Position numbers and translations under genes: made by a program. A stretch of DNA of 64,000 nucleotides from Campylobacter suis (GTDB lineage: Bacteria; Campylobacterota; Campylobacteria; Campylobacterales; Campylobacteraceae), in NCBI RefSeq assembly GCF_905120475.1, contig NZ_CAJHOE010000001.1, positions 682,001 through 746,000 on the forward strand. Reading direction: 5' to 3'. Shown here one piece after another: positions 58,620-64,000 of this stretch. Position 1 is the stretch's first letter. Each line of letters begins with the position of its first letter. The notes beneath the pieces were generated by a model, which saw only the letters and a program-made list of their open reading frames with translations, was not told the DNA's origin and did no database searches.

Positions 58620-59450
58620 TTATTTTGATAGATATTTTAATGTATCTCTTAACCCCAGTGGTATTACTCCACCATGAGTTTGACCTTTGTAAAAAATAAA
58701 CTCACACTCCACTCCGCTATCTCTTAAAATTTGAGTTAATTGTTTTGCATTTATAGTGCCTGGCTTATCAGTTTTGCCCTTTCTTTTTTCAAGCTCTCCG
58801 ACACTTACTCTTACAAATTTTACATTTAATTTGTTTGATATTTTTCCATCTCTTAAGACATCTTTTATGATACTTGACTCTCCCCACCAAAGCGATGGCG
58901 ATGCTATGAAGTAGTTATCAAACATCTCATTGCCTTTTAGCATCGAAAAAAGCGTAAAAAGACCGCCAAAAGAGTGACCATATAGGCTATACTTAGCGTT
59001 TTTTACTTCAAAATTTTTCTTTACAAAAGGTAATAATGTCTCACGAATAAATCCATAAAATTCATCCGCTCCACCACCATCTTTATACTCATCACCGCTA
59101 GCAAATGGTGTGAGATCATATGTTCTAAGACTTTTATCATAAGCCAAATTTGTATCATATCCGATAGCTATGATAAGTGGTGGATTTTGATGCTCGCTTG
59201 GCTTAAAAGCGTTTAAAAGCATTGAAAACTGAGCGTTTCCATCAGTCATAAATAAGACATTTTTAACATTGTTTTTATCCTTTGCAAGAGCGGTAAAAAT
59301 TTTATATACTCTACCGCTTTTACTTTGCATGATAGTCGAATTTATGTCAAAATATTTATACGCGCTATCATTTATAGGCTCGATAACCTGACTAGGTTTA
59401 GCAAAAATTTCAACACATGCTATTATCAAAAATATAAATATTTTTACCAT
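58620..59450 (-). CDS. Periplasmic esterase of the IroE/enterochelin-esterase type
   Basis: An alpha/beta-hydrolase with a signal peptide (IFIFLIIACVEIFA). The 276 residues show the nucleophile motif GHSFGG (about 162-167), SPSLWW, and the catalytic His in KGQTHGG near the end. IroE-type enzymes cut the trilactone of ferric or apo enterobactin-like siderophores in the periplasm. The first bases of the gene overlap the remnant of a TonB-dependent receptor, which supports a siderophore role. The partner receptor is lost at this locus. Confidence 0.87.
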   Translation of the reverse strand: MVKIFIFLIIACVEIFAKPSQVIEPINDSAYKYFDINSTIMQSKSGRVYKIFTALAKDKNNVKNVLFMTDGNAQFSMLLNAFKPSEHQNPPLIIAIGYDTNLAYDKSLRTYDLTPFASGDEYKDGGGADEFYGFIRETLLPFVKKNFEVKNAKYSLYGHSFGGLFTLFSMLKGNEMFDNYFIASPSLWWGESSIIKDVLRDGKISNKLNVKFVRVSVGELEKRKGKTDKPGTINAKQLTQILRDSGVECEFIFYKGQTHGGVIPLGLRDTLKYLSK

Positions 59451-59525
59451 TTTGCACTTACTTTAAACCAAAATCTTCTACCATCCTCTATACACTAGTA
59501 AAAAATATTTTTTTATTTTTTGCAT
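59444..59525 (-). pseudogene. Remnant of a TonB-dependent receptor gene (two ends joined)
   Basis: On the minus strand, GGAG and an ATG at 59525 start a frame reading MQKIKKYFLL, like the opening of a signal peptide. After about 11 codons, in another frame, the bases 59491-59444 read IEDGRRFWFKVSAKW then TAA, which fits the C-terminal beta strand of TonB-dependent receptors (DGR, aromatics, final Trp). The stop overlaps the esterase ATG as ATGGTAA. The simplest reading is one large internal deletion. Confidence 0.65.
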
Positions 59526-59649
59526 AAAATTCTCCATAAAAAATAACAAAAATTATATTATAATACAATTAATTTAGTATTAATTATCACTATTTTTATA
59601 GCCAGACAAAATATAAATATTCATTTATAAAAGTTTAATTAAATTTTGA

Positions 59650-59655
59650 TAAAAT
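59650..59655 (+). promoter_or_regulatory. Candidate -10 element of argG
   Basis: TAAAAT preceded by TGA, 29 bases before the argG ATG, in a very AT-rich spacer; AAAAAAGGAGA is the ribosome site. Confidence 0.4.
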
Positions 59656-59684
59656 AACTGATTTAATAAAAAAGGAGAATACAA

Positions 59685-60911
59685 ATGAAAAAAGAGGTTA
59701 AAAAAGTAGTTTTGGCTTATTCTGGTGGGCTAGATACGAGCATTATCTTAAAGTGGCTTCAAGATGAGTATAAGTGCGAAGTTGTGACATTTACGGCTGA
59801 CATCGGACAGGGCGAAGAGCTAGAGCCAGCACGCAAGAAAGCACTAAGTCTTGGCATAAAACCTGAAAATATCTTTATTGATGATTTGCGTGAAGAATTT
59901 GTTCGTGATTTTGTATTTCCTATGTTTAGAGCAAATGCTGTTTATGAGGGCGAGTATCTACTAGGCACATCGATAGCTAGACCGCTTATCGCAAAGAGAC
60001 AAGCCGAAATAGCTAAGCTAGTTGGCGCTGATGGCGTAAGTCACGGTGCGACTGGCAAGGGTAACGATCAAGTTCGCTTTGAGCTAGGATACTACGCACT
60101 AGGTGATAATCTAACCATCATCGCTCCATGGCGCGAATGGGATCTAAATAGCCGTGAAAAGCTGCTCGCGTATGCTGAGAAAAATGGCATTTCGATCGAG
60201 AAAAAACCAGGTAAAAGTCCCTACTCTATGGACGCAAATTTACTTCACATAAGCTACGAGGGTCTTGTGCTTGAAAACCCAGCAAACGCACCAGAAAAGG
60301 ATATGTGGCGCTGGACGGTTGATCCAAAAGATGCGCCAAATGAGAGCGAGATCATCGAGATAGGGTACGAAAAAGGCGATCCTGTAAGCATAAATGGCAA
60401 AAAAATGAGTGCAGCTGAAATTTTAACCGAGCTAAACCGCCTAGGCGCAAAGCACGGTATCGGTCGCCTTGACATCGCAGAAAACCGCTCAGTTGGCATG
60501 AAAAGTAGAGGCTGCTACGAAACACCGGGTGGCACGATAATGCTAAAAGCTCACAGAGCCATCGAAAGTATCACGCTTGATAGGGGTGCTGCTCACCTTA
60601 AAGATGAGATCATGCCAAAATACGCCGAGCTAGTTTATAACGGCTACTGGTGGTCGCCTGAGCGCCTTATGCTTCAGGCACTTATCGACAAGAGCCAAGA
60701 GAGCGTAAATGGTAGCGTTCGCGTTGAGCTTTACAAGGGCAATGTCATAATTTTAGGTCGCGATAGCAAGACGGATAATCTTTTCAACGAGGCATTTAGC
60801 ACATTTGAAGAAGATAGCGTTTATGATCAAAAAGATGCGGACGGCTTTATCAAACTAAATGCGCTTAGATTTATCATCGGCAAAAAAGCGGGACGAGATT
60901 TTAGTAAATAA
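59685..60911 (+). CDS. argG: Argininosuccinate synthase
   Basis: Joins citrulline and aspartate with ATP in arginine synthesis. The 408 residues show the N-type ATP-binding motif AYSGGLDTS (residues 10-18), [31 protein letters not shown], and the [18 protein letters not shown] block. GC-rich codons are more frequent than in neighbours, as expected for a well-expressed gene. rplI follows after 13 bases. Confidence 0.97.
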   Translation: MKKEVKKVVLAYSGGLDTSIILKWLQDEYKCEVVTFTADIGQGEELEPARKKALSLGIKPENIFIDDLREEFVRDFVFPMFRANAVYEGEYLLGTSIARPLIAKRQAEIAKLVGADGVSHGATGKGNDQVRFELGYYALGDNLTIIAPWREWDLNSREKLLAYAEKNGISIEKKPGKSPYSMDANLLHISYEGLVLENPANAPEKDMWRWTVDPKDAPNESEIIEIGYEKGDPVSINGKKMSAAEILTELNRLGAKHGIGRLDIAENRSVGMKSRGCYETPGGTIMLKAHRAIESITLDRGAAHLKDEIMPKYAELVYNGYWWSPERLMLQALIDKSQESVNGSVRVELYKGNVIILGRDSKTDNLFNEAFSTFEEDSVYDQKDADGFIKLNALRFIIGKKAGRDFSK

Positions 60912-60924
60912 GAAAGGATAAAAT

Positions 60925-61374
60925 TTGAAAGTATTACTTATAAAAGATGTAAAAAGTCTAGGAAAAGCGGGCGAGATAAAAGAGGTAAAAGACGGATACG
61001 GCAACAACTTCTTAATAGGCAAAGGCTTTGCAAAAGCTGCAACACCAGATGTTTTACGCCAGTATGAAGCAGAGCAAAAAAGAAAGGCCGAAGAGCTAAA
61101 ATACGAGCTTGCAAATTTAGAAAAACTTAAATCAGAGCTTGAAAAAGTAAAAGTCGTTATCAAAAAGCCACTTGGTGCAAATGGAGCACTTTTTGGCTCG
61201 GTCTCAAAAGATGATATCGCACAAGAACTAGAAAAAACACACCACTTAGTTGTCGATAAAAAATCGATAGAAATCGATCACCATCACCTAAAAGCGGTTG
61301 GAATTTATAACCTAAATGTAAAACTAGGACACGCTATAAACGCAAATTTAAAAGTTGAAGTCGAGGGCGAGTAG
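60925..61374 (+). CDS. rplI: 50S ribosomal protein L9
   Basis: Binds 23S rRNA near the L1 stalk. The 149 residues start with [20 protein letters not shown] and [13 protein letters not shown], the L9 N-terminal domain, then the connecting helix and the C-terminal domain ([14 protein letters not shown]). The start is TTG after AAAGGATAAAA, an unusual codon for a ribosomal protein gene. The stop shares a base with the GTG of hslV. Confidence 0.97.
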   Translation: MKVLLIKDVKSLGKAGEIKEVKDGYGNNFLIGKGFAKAATPDVLRQYEAEQKRKAEELKYELANLEKLKSELEKVKVVIKKPLGANGALFGSVSKDDIAQELEKTHHLVVDKKSIEIDHHHLKAVGIYNLNVKLGHAINANLKVEVEGE

Positions 61375-61916
61375 TGTTTCACGCAACAACCATTTTAGCC
61401 TACAAAGGCAAAGACAAATCAGTCATCGGAGGCGATGGGCAAGTGAGCTTTGGTAACACCGTGTTAAAAGGCAATGCTGTAAAAATTCGCAGTATCAGAG
61501 ATGGTAAGGTCTTGGCTGGTTTTGCTGGAAGCACTGCCGATGCCTTTAATCTCTTTGATATGTTTGAAAACAAACTAGATCAAGCTAAAGGGGATTTGGT
61601 AAAGGCTGTGATAGAGTTTAGCAAAGAGTGGCGTAAAGACAAATACCTACGAAAGCTTGAGGCCATGATGCTAGTGCTAAACCGCGATAAAATTTTCTTG
61701 CTAAGTGGCACGGGCGATGTTATAGAGCCAGAAGATGGCAAGATAGCAGCGATCGGAAGTGGCGGGAACTACGCACTTTCAGCGGCTCGCGCACTTGATA
61801 GACTAGCAGATATTGACGCTGAAATTTTAGTAACAGAGAGCCTAAAAATAGCGGGCGAAATTTGCATTTACACAAATACAAATATAAAAACTTATGTGAT
61901 TAAGGACGAAAAGTAA
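61374..61916 (+). CDS. hslV: ATP-dependent protease peptidase subunit HslV
   Basis: Proteasome-like threonine protease that works with HslU. The 180 residues begin [12 protein letters not shown]; removal of the first four residues exposes the catalytic Thr. [22 protein letters not shown] and [14 protein letters not shown] follow. GTG start overlaps rplI (TAGTG); the stop shares a base with the hslU ATG (TAATG), so both subunits are translated together. Confidence 0.97.
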   Translation: MFHATTILAYKGKDKSVIGGDGQVSFGNTVLKGNAVKIRSIRDGKVLAGFAGSTADAFNLFDMFENKLDQAKGDLVKAVIEFSKEWRKDKYLRKLEAMMLVLNRDKIFLLSGTGDVIEPEDGKIAAIGSGGNYALSAARALDRLADIDAEILVTESLKIAGEICIYTNTNIKTYVIKDEK

Positions 61917-63238
61917 TGGATATGACACCAAAGCAGATAGTTGCATTTTTAGATGATTATGTCATCGGTCAAAAAGATGCAAAGAAAATCATTGCCATAG
62001 CCCTAAGAAACCGCTACCGAAGAATGAAACTAGAAAAAGCTATCCAAGATGATATAATGCCAAAAAATATTCTCATGATAGGCTCAACTGGTGTTGGTAA
62101 AACCGAGATAGCAAGACGGCTTTCAAAGATGATGGGACTGCCTTTTGTAAAAGTAGAAGCAAGCAAATACACAGAGGTTGGCTTTGTGGGGCGCGATGTA
62201 GAAAGTATGGTTAGAGACCTTGCTATGGCTTCGTTTAATCTCGTAAAAATGGAGCAAAGCGAAAAAAATCAAGATAAGATAAACGCATACATACAAGATA
62301 AAATCATCAAAAAGCTACTTCCGCCGCTTCCAAAAGGTGCAAGCGACGAGAAAATGGCTGATTATGAGCGTAGCTTTGAGAAGATGGTAGCTAAATTTCA
62401 AAATGGGGATTTAGATGATCTAAATATCGAGATAGAGATCCAGCAACCTACCCTAGCCGAAAACTCAAACATTCCGCCAGATATGGCTCAAATGCAAGAA
62501 AGCTTTATCAAGATAATTGGCATGACAAACAAAGCCGTCAAAAAAGAGATGAAGGTAAAAGATGCCAAAAAGGCTCTTGAAAGCGAAGCAAACGAGAAAA
62601 TTTTAAATATAGAAGACATAAAAACTGAGGCACTAAGGCGTGCTGAAAATGAAGGCATAATCTTTATCGACGAGATAGATAAAGTAGCCGTTAGCTCAGC
62701 CAACTCAGGTCGCCAAGATCCAAGCAAAGAGGGCGTTCAGCGTGACTTGCTACCTATCGTGGAGGGCTCAAATGTCTCGACAAAATTTGGTAGCATAAAA
62801 ACCGATCATATACTTTTTATAGCAGCTGGTGCATTTCACATCTCAAAGCCAAGCGATCTAATCCCAGAGCTTCAAGGTCGTTTCCCGCTTCGTGTGGAGC
62901 TAAATAGCCTTGATGAAGAGGCACTTTATGCTATATTAACCCAGCCTAAAAACTCACTCTTAAAACAATACATCGCTCTACTTGCAACTGAAAATGTTGA
63001 GCTAAAATTTGAAGATGATGCTATTCGTGAGATAGCCAAGATAGCACAAAATGCTAATGAAAGTATGGAAGACATCGGTGCTAGACGCCTTCATACCGTG
63101 ATAGAGCGAGTGATTGAAGACATTAGCTTTGAGGCGAGTGAAAAAGCAGGTGAAAAAGTATCAGTAACAGCAGAGCTTGTGCGTGAAAAACTAAGCGAAG
63201 TGGTTAAAGATCAAGATCTTGCAAGATATATTTTATAG
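61916..63238 (+). CDS. hslU: ATP-dependent protease ATPase subunit HslU
   Basis: AAA+ unfoldase of the HslUV complex. The 440 residues show MTPKQIVAFLDDYVIGQ, Walker A GSTGVGKTE (about 57-65), the pore motif KYTEVGFVGRDVE, the inserted I domain (about 110-230), Walker B IIFIDEIDK, and the C-terminal peptide that ends DQDLARYIL, which enters HslV. All motifs are intact. Confidence 0.97.
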   Translation: MDMTPKQIVAFLDDYVIGQKDAKKIIAIALRNRYRRMKLEKAIQDDIMPKNILMIGSTGVGKTEIARRLSKMMGLPFVKVEASKYTEVGFVGRDVESMVRDLAMASFNLVKMEQSEKNQDKINAYIQDKIIKKLLPPLPKGASDEKMADYERSFEKMVAKFQNGDLDDLNIEIEIQQPTLAENSNIPPDMAQMQESFIKIIGMTNKAVKKEMKVKDAKKALESEANEKILNIEDIKTEALRRAENEGIIFIDEIDKVAVSSANSGRQDPSKEGVQRDLLPIVEGSNVSTKFGSIKTDHILFIAAGAFHISKPSDLIPELQGRFPLRVELNSLDEEALYAILTQPKNSLLKQYIALLATENVELKFEDDAIREIAKIAQNANESMEDIGARRLHTVIERVIEDISFEASEKAGEKVSVTAELVREKLSEVVKDQDLARYIL

Positions 63239-63272
63239 GATTTAGTTTGAAATTTTATCTAAAAGGCATAAA

Positions 63273-64000
63273 ATGAGATCTGGTTTTGTAAGCATCGTGG
63301 GTCGAACAAATGCTGGTAAAAGCTCACTTTTAAACACGCTTTTAAACGAGAAAATAGCCATCGTGTCTCACAAGCAAAATGCCACTCGGCGTAAGATAAA
63401 TGGCATAGTCATGCATGATGGCAACCAGATAATTTTTATAGACACACCGGGGCTTCATAAAAGCGAAAAAGTGTTAAATAAGCTGATGATAAATGAAGCT
63501 ATTAAATCTATCGGTGATTGCGATGCTATAATATTTTTAGCAAGTATTCATGATGATACAAGCGATTATGAGACATTTTTAAGCCTAAATCCACAAAAAC
63601 CACACATTTTAGTGCTAACAAAAGTAGATGAAGTAAAAAATGAGGCAGTTTTGGCTAAGTTTTTACAGTATCAAAAATTTCAAGACCGTTTTGTTGCACT
63701 AATGCCTTTTAGCATAAAACAAAAGACTTATCAAAAGCCGCTTTTAGAGCAAATTTGCAAAATTTTGCCAGAACATGAGTATTTTTTTGACCCAGAGTTT
63801 ATAACAAATACAAATGAAAAGGAAATTTTTAGGGAGTTTATACTTGAAGCCATTTATGAAAATTTAAGTGATGAGATCCCCTACTCCACAGATGTTTTGG
63901 TTGATAAGGTGGTTGAAAAAACAGATATAACTGAAATTTATGCGACCATCATAACCGAAAGAGAAATCCACAAATCAATGATCATAGGCAAAGGCGGAGA
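63273..64000 (+). CDS. era: GTPase Era, 3'-truncated by the window edge
   Basis: Essential GTPase for 16S rRNA maturation and 30S assembly. The frame is open from ATG at 63273 to the last base (242 full codons seen). G1 is GRTNAGKSS (10-18), G3 is DTPG, and the KH domain starts near the edge with IIGKGG. The G4 motif is TKVD where Era usually has NKxD; TKxD is known in other GTPases and still binds guanine. It lies 34 bases after hslU, the order seen in C. jejuni. Confidence 0.95.
   Translation, partial: MRSGFVSIVGRTNAGKSSLLNTLLNEKIAIVSHKQNATRRKINGIVMHDGNQIIFIDTPGLHKSEKVLNKLMINEAIKSIGDCDAIIFLASIHDDTSDYETFLSLNPQKPHILVLTKVDEVKNEAVLAKFLQYQKFQDRFVALMPFSIKQKTYQKPLLEQICKILPEHEYFFDPEFITNTNEKEIFREFILEAIYENLSDEIPYSTDVLVDKVVEKTDITEIYATIITEREIHKSMIIGKGG

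Noticed and set aside
59445-59684. Firm Fur box in the esterase-argG spacer
   Set aside because: Only one GATAAT hexamer is clear; the rest is generic AT-rich sequence, so I list it only as a possibility in the receptor-remnant finding.

Overview
The window is a gene-dense, AT-rich stretch of a Campylobacter chromosome. The species cannot be fixed from sequence alone. Many blocks match the Campylobacter jejuni gene order as I remember it: folP-ligA-tlyA-ribF-cmoA; ctpA-purS-purQ-(SH3 protein)-plsC-crcB-htpG next to clpB; queA-tatC-tatB-hemW beside ilvB-ilvN-lpxD; trmN-YkgJ-TPR-trpC-HIT-mnmH; and era-hslU-hslV-rplI-argG near S4-tsaE-lptB-rpoN. The blocks are joined in a different order, and purC is not between ctpA and purS, so this is a Campylobacter other than C. 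jejuni or a close relative. I saw no phage, insertion sequence, CRISPR array, tRNA or rRNA gene.

Layout. 1-4.9 kb (+): folate synthesis, DNA ligase, rRNA methylation, flavin synthesis and tRNA wobble modification, mostly with overlapping ends. 5.1-9.2 kb (-): radA, a drug/metabolite transporter, a VanZ-like protein, ftsY and a thioredoxin-like lipoprotein. 9.2-13.9 kb (+): a folate salvage enzyme overlapping RNase Y, then SYLF, DedA and DUF945 envelope proteins. 13.9-21.1 kb (-): a secreted DUF3237 protein, htpG, crcB, plsC, a periplasmic SH3 protein, purQ, purS and ctpA. 21.3-26.2 kb (+): clpB, nikR and a DUF2157/GDYXXLXY membrane pair. 26.2-30.3 kb (-): a degenerate two-component-like protein, queA, the Tat translocase and hemW. 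30.4-36.4 kb (+): acetolactate synthase, lpxD, a DsbA-like oxidoreductase, YceI and rmuC. 36.4-41.8 kb (-): the cytochrome bd locus with two small membrane proteins and two RarD-type transporters. 41.9-53.6 kb (+): DAHP synthase, a flavoprotein, a long coiled-coil protein, tRNA and tryptophan enzymes and an M16 protease. 53.6-59.5 kb: an SbmA/BacA-like transporter, a DnaJ-domain protein, rpoN, lptB, tsaE, an S4 protein and a siderophore-type esterase. 59.7-64 kb (+): argG, rplI, hslVU and the start of era.

The most informative signals are regulatory or fossil. A CIRCE-like operator precedes htpG. An HspR-type (HAIR-like) operator lies on a consensus sigma-70 promoter of clpB, so two heat-shock circuits appear in one region. 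A textbook sigma-54 promoter drives the DnaJ-domain gene that converges on rpoN. An inverted, decayed copy of part of rpoN sits between those two genes. Only the two ends of a probable TonB-dependent receptor gene remain upstream of the esterase. NikR has Asn in place of one nickel-binding His. I found no clearly undescribed multi-gene system; these are local anomalies in an otherwise ordinary core region.
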